Assembly: GCA_016808115.1 (NCBI GenBank)
Contig: JAEQBH010003858.1
Location: forward strand, 186,001 to 250,000
Origin: Tetrastigma voinierianum
Lineage: Eukaryota; Streptophyta; Magnoliopsida; Vitales; Vitaceae
DNA length: 64,000 nt
Direction: 5' to 3'
Every line of letters begins with the position of its first letter. Positions within the stretch are counted from its first letter, which is position 1. A program made the translations under genes and the position numbers. This document shows positions 11,600 to 23,180 of the stretch, piece by piece. The notes beneath the pieces were generated by a model. The model saw only the letters and a list, made by a program, of their open reading frames with translations, ran no database searches and had not been told where the DNA came from.

Positions 11600-13250
11600 T
11601 CATCAATATTTTGATTCTCGGTGAAAACCAGCATTTTATACGGTTTATCATGCTTAGTATATACATGAAAATTTTGAGGGGTAACTACAATTTTAAATTT
11701 TATAAGGGACAACACACCTGGGAATCCATTTTGCACCTTATAGGACTTACATCCTATAATCATATTAATCTTCCATTTAACAAAGAAGCCGGTGGCCGTG
11801 GTAAAAACTCACCTTATTGTAATAACATTTTTATTGTAGGGTAAAAATGATGATAATATATTTCAATTGAAGAAGAGAAGGTAGTAAATATTTTAATTAA
11901 CATGAAGGATTGAGAGGTGCTGGATAAGCTTTAGGGATGCAAATCACATATAACTGATTATGATTCTCTTAGGAAAATAAATTGAGAGGTATAATATGAA
12001 AGAAGCTAAGGTAATTAGTAGACACAATTGTACAAGTTAAAAACAATTAAGCAACACTAATACAATTTTTTCTGCAGAAGTCGTTTTCAGTGTTTATTTA
12101 AAATTATAGACATAAGCACAAAAAAGAGAGGAAGAAAGCAACTTTCATACGGCATCTAAGTAGTGCAATTGGAGAATATCACATTTCGGAAAGCCAAAGG
12201 GGTAATGTGGTTCTGATTATGCCTAAATATTTCCCGTGATACATGAGGATTGGATCATATATATCTGTGCTATCACAGGTGGAATTGGGATTCAAAGTTT
12301 AGTTGGGGTCTGGCGCGAGTTTCTCGCATCTTGCATTTTGGCATATCAGAGTTCGAACTTGAGACCTTTAATTAAATTATAGTACAATAATCTCGCTTTA
12401 TATGTTGAAGGTAATTGTAAGACTTGAGTTTGAATCACCTTATTTACAAAGGGGATTTTTTTTCCAAAAAATTTCAGCGATAACATATGTTCCCACTCGT
12501 CCATAAGTGCTCCACCAATGTCAATAAATTAAATGATAACAATTCAAGGAAATGATTTCCATATAAAATTAGGATATTACTTAATTAGAGATGGTACCAT
12601 ATATGAGTTTGAAAACTATTCAAAGTCCTTAATAATAGAAGTACCAAAAATTGTTTGCATGACTTGGTGATAGGCAGTGATTATAAAAGTAATTGTTTTG
12701 GTCCCAAGCCAAGTAATCCTTATTATATGAAACTTTCATTATTCAAATTTAGAATATACATTGGAAGCTCTAAACATATATATATATATATATATATATA
12801 TTCGAGTTTTCAGTACATTTCTTGTTCCGCTTTTAATTGTGCATTTATTGTGTATAACAAATCAAAAGAAAACCCTAACAATATGATCGATTGATAGTGG
12901 TATTTATTTCCAACTATAGTGTGATAATGGTATATATAGACTAGTGATCTTGTTGATTGGGTCTCTCTCCCCTTTTTATTTATTTCCTGCAATTGAACAG
13001 TGTTTGTTTTGACATTTGGCTATACACAGCCCAACCAAACAAAAGAAAGCTTGTTTCCTCTATAATTAGATGTGCTTCATATACTTGGACTCTACGAGGA
13101 GTTTGCTTTGCCTTGGTCAATCTATGTTTTTCCTCTAGATAGAGCTTTTGCTTTAGACCTTCAAAATCGTTTATGACCCGTTCTTTGATTGTAATGCACC
13201 ATACAGGCCAATGAATAGAACACTCAATTAATCATATGCAACCATGTCAT
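11600..13250. repeat. Segmental duplication, copy 2
   Basis: Matches 4850-6640 through its whole length with many 1-10 base indels and a larger one near 12220, where about 40 bases present in copy 1 are missing. The match ends around 13245 (TAATCATATGCAACCATG), where LTR sequence of element B begins. Non-coding. Confidence 0.8.
12776..12801. repeat. (AT)n microsatellite
   Basis: Thirteen AT dinucleotides. The same place in copy 1 (about 6210) has only a short CATATATATAG, so the array expanded after the duplication. Confidence 0.9.
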
Positions 13251-14161
13251 GTTATATCCATTTTATGTTCAAAATCATGCGCCTTTGTGTTGGTAGCATC
13301 CAAAAAGCTTTTGGTTTATAAATAAATGAAATTTGTTTTGAAAATGATCATTGGATGTTATTCAGAATGACGGTTTATCACACAAAAATTTGAGGCGTTG
13401 TGTGAAGTCGATGAGGACTGGACCTTATGGTACATAGTGGTCGCATCTCATTTCATGGTATGGCGCCCAGCCAGGGATTCTATATGGGAATTGACATGTT
13501 CTTGTTGGAATGTGATTGTGAAATGTTGAGTGAACATTGCGGTAATGCTTGACAGGAGTGGGGAGATGGCCTTGTAAAGGTATTTTCTGCACTGAAAACA
13601 CCTTCATAGAATGAGCCTTTTCGGTGTAGGGTCGGCCATAGGGTGGCGGCGACTCGAGGCAAGGCGTGATTATGAAGAAGGCCGACATGTGGCCTTGATA
13701 AACTCTTGTAAAAAGTGCTTGGGACAAATTAGTTATAGCAAGTATTTTGTACAAAATAATGATAATTAAATTCTTTTGGACTGTTGTCAATATAGTCGGG
13801 TATGTAATTATGGTAAGAGGGTCGTGATCGGACTCTTACGGACTGTATTTAAGTGCATTATTCTCATATTTTCAATTTAAATATGAATGAATAGGTCTAG
13901 TGAAGGAGCGTATAGAGGTGTAGTCTTAGAGAGTAACTTCGGTGTCCATGAGTAATTAATTTTGATCCGGGACTAAGACCCAGGTGCGAAATGACCTAAG
14001 GTAAAATTTTCGCGGGTTGTGACTAGTCGACCAAGGCGAGTCGGGTTTGGGACGTCCTGACTTGGTATCGAGCATAAGTATCGAGAATGCTGAGGCTTGA
14101 TGGATATGGGTCTAGGTTATTAGATTCATTGAGTTCTGATGTCATAACTTTGGTCAGAACA
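13251..14161 (+). repeat. 5' LTR of element B, distal part only
   Basis: Aligns with the distal 3' LTR at about 28890-29684: GCTTTTGGTTTATAAA, GACATGTGGCCTTGATAAACTCTTGT-like, ACGGACTGTATTTAAGTGCATTATTCTC-like and AGGTGCGAAATGACCTAAGGT-like blocks recur in order. Ends in CAGAACA just before the primer-binding site. The proximal 1.5 kb of the LTR is missing at the junction with duplication copy 2. Confidence 0.7.
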
Positions 14162-14181
14162 TAGGTATCTGATTACCTAGG
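14162..14181 (+). other. Primer-binding site of element B
   Basis: TAGGTATCTGATTACCTAGG resembles the initiator-Met tRNA complement TGGTATCAGAGCCTAGG used by Tekay-type elements. It directly follows an LTR end in ACA. Confidence 0.55.
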
Positions 14182-14458
14182 ATTTGATGGGCATGAGTTT
14201 AGACCATTGGATAAATTTTGTATTCATGTTCGTGTTACATGACTGATTGCTTTGTGTTGTGTGAATTATATACATAGTAAGGCTGTATATAGAGAAGAAG
14301 AACACTAAGGTTAAACATAACCTTAAAGGGTTCGAAAAAAAAAAAAAAAAAAGCGAGGCAGGGATGGTTTGGGATGTTGATATCTACTAGTAGTTAGCAC
14401 ATGCACTACTAGTTAGACAAGGAAAAAAGACTCTCAATCTACTATTTGACATGTGTAG

Positions 14459-15215
14459 ATGACGAGTCAAGGAAGAGGACATAGAGGCGGTGGATGGAGC
14501 ATCAACCAACCTCCACCGACCTTTAACAGCTGAGAGTCTACATGGGGGGCGTGGCGGCTGCGGCTGCTACGAGTGCCAGGCTGAGTGCAGCTTGACAAGC
14601 GAGAGGGTCGAGTAACCTCCAGAGATTCAAAGCACATCATCCTCTAACCTTCAGGGGAGGAGGGGACCCGATGATAGCTGATCATTGGTTCCGGGAAGTT
14701 GATAAGATCTTGGAGGCTATGGAGATCACCTCCGATGCCATTAAGATGAAGCTAGAGGGTGAATCCCAGGTATGGTGGGATTGGATTAAAGCCTCAAGAG
14801 ACTTAGAGGCCATAACATGGGAAGAGTTTCGTGGGCTCTTCATGGAAAAGTATTTCCTGGCATCTGCTTGACATGCAAAAGCTCGGGAGTTCCTAGAATT
14901 AAGACAAGGAACAATGATCGTACTTGAGTACGTGGCTAAGTTCACATAGTTAGTCCGTTTTGCTGATGATTATGTGGCCACAGATATGGCTAAGGTAAGA
15001 AAATTTAAGAATGGTATGAAATTGTCCATCCGGGGTAAAATTATGGGACTCCTCCCACAAGATATAGACTCGATGGTTAGGATAACTATGGCCATTGAGA
15101 GGGAAGTGGATGATGCACGGAACATCCGAGATACGGATGTTATTAAAGATAAGGGGAAGGAGAGTCAACCTTATTCTTGGCTCGAAGAAAGCGAAGAAGA
15201 CCATTGTGAGATTTC
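14459..15215 (+). pseudogene. gag: gag of element B
   Basis: A start codon at 14459 opens with MTSQGRGHRGGG, the Gly/Arg-rich start common in chromovirus Gag. The conserved core lies at 14671-15200: ADHWFREVDKILEAM, then QVWWDWIKASRDLE and ITWEEFRGLFMEKYF, then a KVRKFKNGMKLSIRG block. This is the plant retrotransposon Gag domain that packages the RNA in a particle. Stops at about 14530, 14871 and 14949 and a frame change break it. The CCHC knuckle that should follow is not recognisable. Confidence 0.75.
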
Positions 15216-15599
15216 AGAGACGGGGGCCGCGACTGAGGCGAGGCGGGGCGATCATCTCCGGTGTGAATATTTGAGCTTCTACAGAAATTTGAGCGAGGCC
15301 ATGTTGCCATTGCCATCGGCTTGGACACTTAGGGATTGTCCTCGAGGGCGAGATCAAAGGGTGTGGGACACCTCGGGTCTTAGTTATCAGTGGGGCGTAC
15401 GATGGGGAGGAGGGGAGGACTTTTGTCCTCCTTACCCCGCCGTGAGGGCCGGGAGACGATGTCGTCGTGGTATTGCCCTGAGGCCTTACTGCTTTGCGGC
15501 TAGGCCACATCGGCGGGCGGGTGAAGGAGATTCGGGAGGCCAGAGGACCAGTGCCCGGAGGGACTTTAGGGACCCGAGGGTGTGCACACACCATTACAC
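15216..15599 (+). other. Degraded gag-protease junction of element B
   Basis: GC-richer than its surroundings. A long plus-strand frame continues from gag but shows no family motif after about 15200. Minus-strand frames here are shadows. Probably the decayed knuckle region and protease start. Confidence 0.45.
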
Positions 15600-16345
15600 T
15601 TGTGATTGAGATTGCGAATCGGTTGGTTGTCCCCATTTGTGTTTCTACTCACCGCGCTACCGAGGCGAGGAGTATTGTTTGAATCGGTGCATCTCAATCC
15701 TTTTCATTTTATATCATATGTGAAAAATTTGGGCTTAAAGGTCGAAACCTTGGAAGCAGGTCGTATGTAATTCTTCCTGAAACTAGGGTGAGTGTCCGGA
15801 TATGGCGGGATTGTGGCTAGAGATCTCGGCGGGGGTTCTTCATTTTGTGGACCTTAGGGTCATTGACATGTCGGGTTTGATGTATTCTTCGGGATGGATT
15901 GGCTTAAGGCCGTCGTGTAAGTCATCCGATTGTGATCATTAGGAGGGGATTCTTTGCCTACCGCGGAATGGTGTTCGTGTTAGCGTAATATAAGGGGATA
16001 AGCATGATGCTTTCACCTCGGGGCCATGTCACGACTCTAGGTGGCACGTGCGATTAACGGGTTGAATTTGGTAGGCCTTGCAGCAGAGACGAGGTGAGAC
16101 GAGTTTGAGTCTACACCGGGTGGTTTGTGAATATGAGGATGTTTTCGAACTCTACGGGATTACCTCGTACTATAGGGATGTAGACTTCACGGGATTGAGT
16201 TACACTTTAGTCTGAGCGCCTTTCTATGACTTAATGGGGCTGGGCTTGCGAGTTGCGGGGAACTCAAGGTCGATTGAGAAGAATTGTTGGACAAGGGTTT
16301 GTGCGGAGTTTGTTGGCGCTCTTCTCTCTGCCAGGGCGCTACGAG
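15600..16345 (+). pseudogene. pol: Protease end and N-terminal RT of element B
   Basis: At 15719-15770 is a NLGLKVETLEAG stretch, and at 15868-15907 MSGFDVFFGMDWL, the usual end of the chromovirus aspartic protease. At 16118-16190 CEYEDVFEL is followed by a YYRDVDF stretch, matching the EYEDVFP...PPYREVDF linker before RT. AELRELK-like and KGF-like residues follow at 16250-16310, the first RT strand. RT stops there: the sequence that should hold the palm with its F/YxDD motif is absent. Several stops and frameshifts are present. Confidence 0.65.
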
Positions 16346-16359
16346 GTCGTAACAAGTTA

Positions 16360-17480
16360 ACACCGAGGCGAAGGACCTCTAGCCTTTAGAGGTAGTTGAA
16401 TAGAAGCGGGAGCATGTCACGATGAATTTTGTGAATCACTTGTCACGGATATCGTGAGGGCATGACGCGGTGTGGGTGATAGTGGACCGACTTACTAAGT
16501 CGACACACTTTCTACACAGCATGGGTTAACCTTCATCTTGGAGGAGGAGTGAGTACATGGGAGATTATTACGATTACATGGAATGCTAGTATCTATTGTA
16601 TCGGACCAGGATCCCAGGTTTACGACTCATTTTTAGGAGAGTTTCCAAAGAGCCATGCGGACACAGTTGATGATGAGCATAGCTTGTCATCCCGGATGGA
16701 CCGGTCGGTGGGAAAGGGCCATCAGGCTTTTAGAGGACATCTTTGCAGGCGTAGCGTCGCCCGATCTCAAGGTGTTGGGAAGAGCATTTACCTTAGTGGA
16801 ATTGCCTAAAACAACGGGTTATCAAGCGCGAGCATACGGGATGTCACCACAACTGAGCCTTATCTGCGGGAGCCGTATCGATCTCGGTTTTGTTGGGCGA
16901 GGAGGTAGGGAGAGACCCGTCACGAGTCCCCAATTTGGTTAGAGACTACCTCAGAAGGTGGATTTGTCTGGGGAGCGTGTTCTCATGTGTCTTAGGCTGG
17001 AGCATAAGAGCTACCACGACCAGGGGCGGCGGCAACCTCAGAAGTTTGAGGTGGGATCATGTCTTCTTGGTGTGCTTTAAGGAGGGTGAGTCGAGATTTG
17101 TGAGCGCGGGGAAGAGCTATTAGGTCGAAGTATGTCAAAGCCCGCGAGGTACTGAGAGGGAGGGGTAGATGCCAGGTTGCCTTCTTGGGTTGGCTTTAAA
17201 TGGGTTTTCGGATGTTCATACTAGTCGTTAAGTGTCTCCACACTCGAAGTAGTACACTCTAGATGGAGCTCATGTAGTGGATTGGGATGGGGATGATGAT
17301 GATGGATGAACCTTCGAGGAGGGGACCAGTCACGTATGTATGGATAGTGGGATCGGGGTTTTTGATGCAGGCCAGTACGAGGGTTAATTAAGGTGTCATG
17401 GCTGACCTTGGGAGTGGATGAGGCAACATGGGAACGAGGTGCCGCGGTGGTGCCCGATTATCCTTGTTTATTGAGGACAA
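16360..17480 (+). pseudogene. pol: Integrase and chromodomain region of element B
   Basis: Starts in the linker after the integrase zinc finger (QVNTEAKDL, LQPLEV). The core follows: TMNFVNHLSRIS, VWVIVDRLTKSTHFL near 16470-16515, and a MRTQLMMSIACHPGWTGRWE stretch at 16655-16715, which replaces the usual HPQTDGQSER. ERAIRLLEDIF follows. The C-terminus keeps a DHVFL block (17058) and a GFRMFILVV-like region. The end of pol near 17450 precedes the polypurine tract. It would have catalysed strand transfer but is broken in many places; the catalytic Glu region is altered to RWERAI. Confidence 0.65.
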
Positions 17481-17576
17481 GGTACGTTGTCACGGTCATT
17501 TGATAATAAAATGACTGTAGCATATGCATGTGATTGTATGTATATGTGCGTGTGAATTTTAAGACGAAATTTTTTC

Positions 17577-17589
17577 AAGGAGGGAAGAA
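17577..17589 (+). other. Polypurine tract of element B
   Basis: AAGGAGGGAAGAA lies directly before the LTR start TGTAAAAC. It primes plus-strand DNA synthesis. The GACGAAATTTTTTC context just upstream is typical of chromoviruses. Confidence 0.8.
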
Positions 17590-17893
17590 TGTAAAACTGA
17601 AAAATGAATTTTCTACGAAAAATGGCAAAAGCAGTAAATACGCCTTCTATCTGAGGTTGAAAGCCTATAAATTTTCTAGATCTCGGATGATGAAACAGAC
17701 AACACTATTGGATTCATCCCGCGAAATCTAGTTACCAAGATGAATTTCGTTAAATTTCGGGATGGTTGGATTTTTCACGAATTTCGGGTAAAAAAGGAAC
17801 TCAAATTGGTGGGTGACACATGGCATGATGCATGCATGCCGTAATGCCACGCAGCGCTACCTGGCATGGTGCCATGCCATGTGGATTTGTCGA

Positions 17894-17903
17894 TATAAAA
17901 AGG
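17894..17903 (+). promoter_or_regulatory. Candidate TATA box in LTR B
   Basis: TATAAAAAGG about 305 bp into the LTR, followed by a purine-rich leader. It is the best TATA-like site in this LTR. No transcription data. Confidence 0.5.
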
Positions 17904-18152
17904 GATCGATGGAGGAAAATGGAAGAAAAAAATGAGAGAGAGAAAGGGAGAGGAGGAGTCACATTAGCTTCTTCCTTTGAATTTTGGCGATACAGCGGTC
18001 GGTCTAGTCGAGACCAAGAGATAAAGCGGCTACGCTCTAAGAAGGTGAATTTTCCTCTACGGTTCAATTTCTACTTAAATTATTAGGTGGCAGGGCCGTG
18101 TGATTGAGTTCCATGATAAGTAGTGTGGAATGAGGTTGGACTATCTTATTAA

Positions 18153-18157
18153 ATGTG
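18153..18157. other. Target site duplication of element A, left
   Basis: ATGTG; identical to 27829-27833. Confidence 0.9.
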
Positions 18158-20691
18158 TGTAATGTCCCAATATACATGAATTTTATAATAATTTTATTAT
18201 ATATTAGGGTATCTGAAATAGATCTAACTTGGGTTTTTTTGGAAAATTGATAAATTGTTAAATAATTGAAAGTGAAAATAAAAAGCACATTGAGCATATG
18301 ATTAAGTATTATATGCTAAAATGAGAAAGTGTGGAACAGGAAAATAAACCCAGAGTGAAAAAGGGCAAATTTGGAAATTTGTAAAATGAGGACCTAAGGG
18401 TCTAATGAGAATGAGCTTAAATGCCAAGTGAATTAAATGATAAATGGAAGTCAAATGAAGACCAAAAGGAAGAAAAATGAGAAATGGATTTATTGAAGTG
18501 CCAAACATGGCCTTAGGAGAAATGAGTGATATTAGACCATATTGGTCTTATAATGGCCATTGTACTAAGCGTTTTGAAAGGTGAGGAGAGGAAAAGCTAG
18601 GGTTTGTGTGTGAAGATCAAGATTAGACTGATTGTTCCTTTGCTCGAATCTTGCAAGAAGGAAGAAGGAAGAAGCTAGGGTTTCAAGTGCAAAGTTATTT
18701 GAGGTATGTAACTAAGCCTTAGAAATTCTTTAATGATGTTTGGGTTAGAAAAACCATAATCCATCCATGGGTTTTGCTCATGGTTGGTTTAGGATGACTT
18801 TAGAATGTCTTTGGGAGTGATTCCCATATTTTGGTTTGAGTTTTTGAGTGATTTTTAGAGATAATATAAAAAAGGAGCAGAAGAGCTTGAGCAAATAGGG
18901 CCTTAGCGGTTGCTAAGTGCTTAGCGAGTAGCGAGAGGAGCCTCGTTGCATTCTAAATGCCTCGCCGCGGTGAGTAGAGAGACTAAAATGGCCACCCTTG
19001 GGTTGTTCCCAACGGTGAAGTAGTGCTTGTGGGTGAGCCTTTGGACCACATGGGCCAAAATTTTATTTTGTTTCAGAAGTCCGGCCGTTACCACACTTAG
19101 ATAGTTTAAGGACCCTAATAAATGATTAATAGGGTTCAAATAAGAATAATAAACTGAAACTCTCATGTACCTCGCCGCCTCGGCAAAGCTTCGCTTCACC
19201 TCGATGAGTTCATCTTCAGGAAGACTTAGTGTCTTTTGAAGGCAGTTAACGAAAATTAGTGTTGACATTGATAAAGCTGTTTGTGGTGTTTTATCTCATT
19301 TTGAGTGGCATGGGTGTTATTGACTAGGGGCCGGGTGAGGATCTGATCTAGAACTATGCAGGAGATAGTAAGGGAAGAGCTTGAGGAGTCGACGACGGTT
19401 TGTTGACTACATCCTTATTTCAAGTGTTTTGGTAGTATACCAAATAAATATGAAATGATTATATGGAATGAGTATATCTTTGAAATGATATTATAAAAGT
19501 GCATATGGATTTGAAAATGTGATAATTGAAATGTTTGATGATTAATTGCATGTGAAATATTAATCGAGGAGTATAAATAGATTGGTCAATTCGACATCTT
19601 GAATTGAATCAATATCTGGGAATATGAACACTTTGGCGGGATGCCTTCGACATCCCGATCGTAGAGGCACTGAAATTGTCGATATATCACCTTGTGGGAT
19701 GCACTAATTATCATCTGTCTTGATGGCGTATGGCATTGAAGAAATGTTTCTACTTGGCGGGATGCACCAATCGGCATCCATCATGATGGTGTATGACATT
19801 TAAATACCACATATCGAGGTGCCTGATAGGCATCCGATGATGGGAAGAACAGAAATTGTGAAATGTGTAAGCGATACCAGAATGATGATAAAGAGACAAT
19901 ACTTAGAAACGTGTCTGTCGCCAGATGTGAATTGCATAGACAAAGTGAAATAACGAACTTGATAAGTGTAAATGGGATTTGTAAACTAAACCACATCTTT
20001 AAGAGTGTCGTTGAGATCTACGTAAATTGAATTAATGGTATGATTTGTTCAAATGTGAAAATGCATATATATATTGATATGATCAATGATTATAAAGTGA
20101 AAGCAATAGAAAATGAATAAGAATGAATATTGTTTGATATAAAGGCATGATTTAATGATAAATGCATGTCATGTTAAAGTGAAAGTTGAATAAGAACATA
20201 TAGAGCCACTAAGCATGAAAATGTGGGGTTAGTAAAAGGAAAGGAGGCGAAGAAGCGAGAAGCGCGAGTCATGAAGAGGATTGCGGGTATAAGTATATAC
20301 CGGGTCATTTGCATATCATATCTTTTGAACATGTGATATTTTGTGGACAGAGTTGAACTCTAAACCATTGTTTTGTGTATCATTTTTTACAAAAGGCAAG
20401 ATAATACATTTTATGAATTGTATAAGAGTAAATGTTTATGGGCTTACCATTTGAAAATGCTTCCGCGTAATTGAAAAACTTAAAAAGGAATTGAGATAAA
20501 TAAAATGTTTTGATAAGATAAATGAAAAGGTCGGAGTAAACCAGGCTTCGGTTCGGTTATCATTCGGTCGGGGCCAGAGTTCGGGTAGCGGCGTTTTGAA
20601 AAAGAAAATTTAAATAAAGAGTCGCGAGTGTCCTTGGGTTTCGGTTCGATCATTAACCCGGAGTCGGTTGGGCTGGTAGCTACCGGTTACA
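18158..20691 (+). repeat. 5' LTR of element A (2534 bp)
   Basis: TGTAATGTCCC ... GGTTACA. Aligns with 25383-27828 almost throughout: GAGCATATGATTAAGTAT, AATGAGAATGAGCTTAAATG, CAAGAAGGAAGAAGGAAGAA and TTAATTGCATGTGAAA blocks recur in order. A GC-rich stretch at about 18895-19010 is not shared with the other LTR. A hairpin array sits at 19638-19840. Confidence 0.9.
19638..19840 (+). repeat. Hairpin repeat array in LTR A (about 60-bp period)
   Basis: Four units at 19638, 19698, 19760 and 19818. Stems are GGGATG/CATCCC with loop CCTTCGA, GATG/CATC, GGATGC/GCATCC, and GGTGCC/GGCATC with one G-T pair. The 3' LTR has related units at about 26816, 26876 and 26935. Confidence 0.7.
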
Positions 20692-20692
20692 G

Positions 20693-20711
20693 TGGTATTA
20701 GAGCACAGGTT
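20693..20711 (+). other. Primer-binding site of element A
   Basis: TGGTATTAGAGCACAGG, one base after the LTR end ACA. It differs from the initiator-Met complement TGGTATCAGAGC at one position in the first twelve. Confidence 0.85.
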
Positions 20712-20798
20712 TATTTTGGAAAAGGCCACTAGCGATTTTGAAAAAAGGATTTTGAAAGTAAAATTGTTTGATCTTGCTGCATTTGCATATAAAGGATG

Positions 20799-21790
20799 AC
20801 ATGACTCGGCGCGGATCTTCTTGGGGGTCTTAATAGGTAAGCATGGATGGTTTAGGTACCCATAGGGTCGAAGGTGACCAGGGAAATGCGATACGATAGT
20901 CCTGTAGTGTGGAAGGTGGACAGAAGCATCTTATGCTCCATAGGTAAATGAAGCTGGAACAAGTGGTAGGAGGTCGCTATGGGTATCCTCCGATAGTTGC
21001 TTCGGAGCTTTGCAAAAGATCACGACGGCGAAATTTCATTTGCTCGTCAACTTCCCGTGAGAGAATGTAGAGTCTGAGCCGATAGACTTTTCTTGGAAAA
21101 AAAAGATGAGCCTTGATAGCGGGAAGGCGATTGGCTCTCGAGAGAGCTAGGCGAATGCTTGTCGAATCACGTGCCGCGGTGAAGAGAGAAGTTAGAATGT
21201 GCGACCTCACTACTATAGGATGAGGCTTATCAGTGGTGGGTTTCCATGACCAGGACCGCACCACCAGAGAGAGTTACATGGAGATTCTTCTTGGATGAGT
21301 TCAAGAAGCATTATGTGGGTCGCATCTACTTAAACAATATGCGACGAGAGTTTCATAATCTGAAACAAAGGCAATTAAGTGTAATCGAGTATATGAGAGA
21401 GTTCTGCAGTTGACAAAATGTCTCCGAGATGTTAGTAAGTGAAGGCGAGAAGTGTAGTAAGTTTGAAGGCCGGCCTTAATGACCATAATCGAGACGTATC
21501 ACGGGTTTTTGCCATGATGGATTTCTCAAAATCATGATGTGCTCTAAATATATGAACGAGTAAAGAAGAGGAAAATGAAGAAAAGATGAAGATAGGAAGG
21601 AAAATCCGGTGGTTAAGTGCTCATCGGCCCCGGCGAGTAAGAGATTCAAGGGACCGTAGGGTTCCGATCAAACCTCGACTCGGGCTCTTGGTAAGGAGAA
21701 TATTATTCTCTTGAGCACCGTCGGTTACAATTGCAGGAACCACAGAGGACACAAGATGTTTCTCATTTGTTCCCGATGTGGGGAGAAGAC
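20799..21790 (+). pseudogene. gag: gag of element A
   Basis: A possible start MTRRGSSW lies at 20799. The conserved Gag core is clear at 21221-21405: DEAYQWWVSM, then RVTWRFFLDEFKKHYVG, then MRREFHNLKQRQLSVIEYM. At 21720-21760 GYNCRNHRGHKM is what remains of the CCHC zinc knuckle that binds the RNA. Stops and frameshifts divide it, and the first 400 bases are unrecognisable in any one frame. Gag would assemble the cytoplasmic particle. Confidence 0.75.
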
Positions 21791-22029
21791 ATAAGGGAGA
21801 GTGTTGGAGATTAACAGGTGCTTGTTTGGGTTGTGGATCCATGGAGCCGCAAAATCACGAAGTATGCGAGAGACACGTCCCTTCCGGCGCACCCAGACGG
21901 GGGCGCGATTTATCGGTATGAAGCGACAAAAGTGTTGCATCCTGCCCAGGTGTTAGGGAGCGGGGACCTGAGACTTTGGGTAGAAGCGAGATGGCGGGTG
22001 CTCCAACTAGAGCATATGCAATGGCGATG

Positions 22030-22300
22030 TAGAAGATACCGACGCCCTAGATGTGATAGTCGGTAATTTTACTATCTTTGATATTGTGTGCACGGCCAGA
22101 CATTGATAGATCGGGATCAACACGTTCATATATATGTGTTGGCATACCTAACTTGGGTAATTTGAGGTGAAACCAGTATGACATGCGGTGACGAACCCAC
22201 GCTGGGACATAGTGTTAATATGAATAAGAATATATAGAGATTGTCCTATAGGAATAAGAAGAATATGAATTTGGGGGCTTGATGGGACTAGCTCTTGAAG
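22030..22300 (+). pseudogene. pol: Aspartic protease of element A
   Basis: A short frame reads SIFDIVCTALIDPGSTHSYI at 22070-22130. The active site DSG is DPG here, so the catalytic triplet is changed (Ser to Pro). No intact flap region is visible. It lies between the knuckle and RT as expected. Confidence 0.6.
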
Positions 22301-22457
22301 GAATTGATGTGATGTGGGGATGGGTGGTTATCCAGGCACCAGTAATAATGATTGTAGAATGAAAGAGTGACCTTAAGACACAGAATAGGGATGAAAGTAA
22401 CTTTCATCGTGAGGTCAAACCACCTCTCTAATGTGATATCGTAGCCACGCTAGAACA

Positions 22458-23180
22458 ATGAGTACGAGGAAGGATGTGAAGCCTGGCCCAAGCATATGGT
22501 TAAACGGACAAGGCAAGGCCCACAGGTGTATCGGTATCTACTCTGCATTAGTGACTTCCGGACGTGGGCATTTCGGAAGAGTTGCCGGAATTGCCTCCAC
22601 GAGAGGAGATAGGGTTCATATCGACGTTGTACCAGGCGCCACACCCGCATCCATTACACCGTACCAAATGGCTCCGTTGGACTTAAAGGAATTGAAATTG
22701 CAGTTGCAAGAACTGCTAGAAAAAGGGTTTATTCGACCAAGTGTATCACCATGGGGAGCTCCCGTGCTCTTTGTTAAAAAGAAAGATGGTACACTTCAGC
22801 TATGTATTGATTATAGACATCTGAACAAGTTGACCATAAAGAATAAATTATCAGATTACCGCGTTGATGGTTGTGAAATAATTGAGAAAGTCGCAGTATC
22901 TTTTCGAGAAGAAAATATGGATTACGATCTGGGTGATCATCATTTAGGAAGTACAATACTAGTGGATGTGCATAAGATGGCGTTTAGGAAAACATGATAT
23001 CTGGACGATATGAGTTCCTTGTAATGCCTTTTGGTTTGACAAATGCTCCAGTGTCATGGATGCAATAGGTGGCACTAATTAAACTATGGGGATCAGTTTG
23101 TGTCGTAGTGTCATAGAGGACATACTTGTGTTAAAGGATCGAGGAATCACAGTGCACACTTTCGGAGTGAGTGTTAGGAA
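22458..23180 (+). pseudogene. pol: Reverse transcriptase of element A
   Basis: The frame 22458-22997 contains DVVPGATPASITPYQMAP, ELLEKGFIRPSVSPWGAPV, FVKKKDG and CIDYRHLNKLTIKNK, the fingers of gypsy RT. The reading then shifts; RYEFLVMPFGLTNAP at 23007-23050 is in another frame. The catalytic F/YxDD is degraded: the matching place (about 23117-23134) reads IEDILV, and the frame contains stops. It cannot be active. Confidence 0.85.

Larger units (their letters stand above)
17590..18157 (+). repeat. 3' LTR of element B, proximal part
   Basis: Starts TGTAAAACTG. Contains the ATCTCGGATGATGAAACAG and GATGAATTTCGTTAAATTTC blocks shared with LTR C and with the minus-strand LTRs M1/M2. Ends at the ATGTG target site of element A; the LTR resumes at 27834. 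Confidence 0.8.

Noticed and set aside
15214..15636. 140-codon minus-strand frame opposite element B gag-protease
   Set aside because: The plus strand carries recognisable gag before it and protease after it; the minus frame is a shadow of GC-richer sequence.
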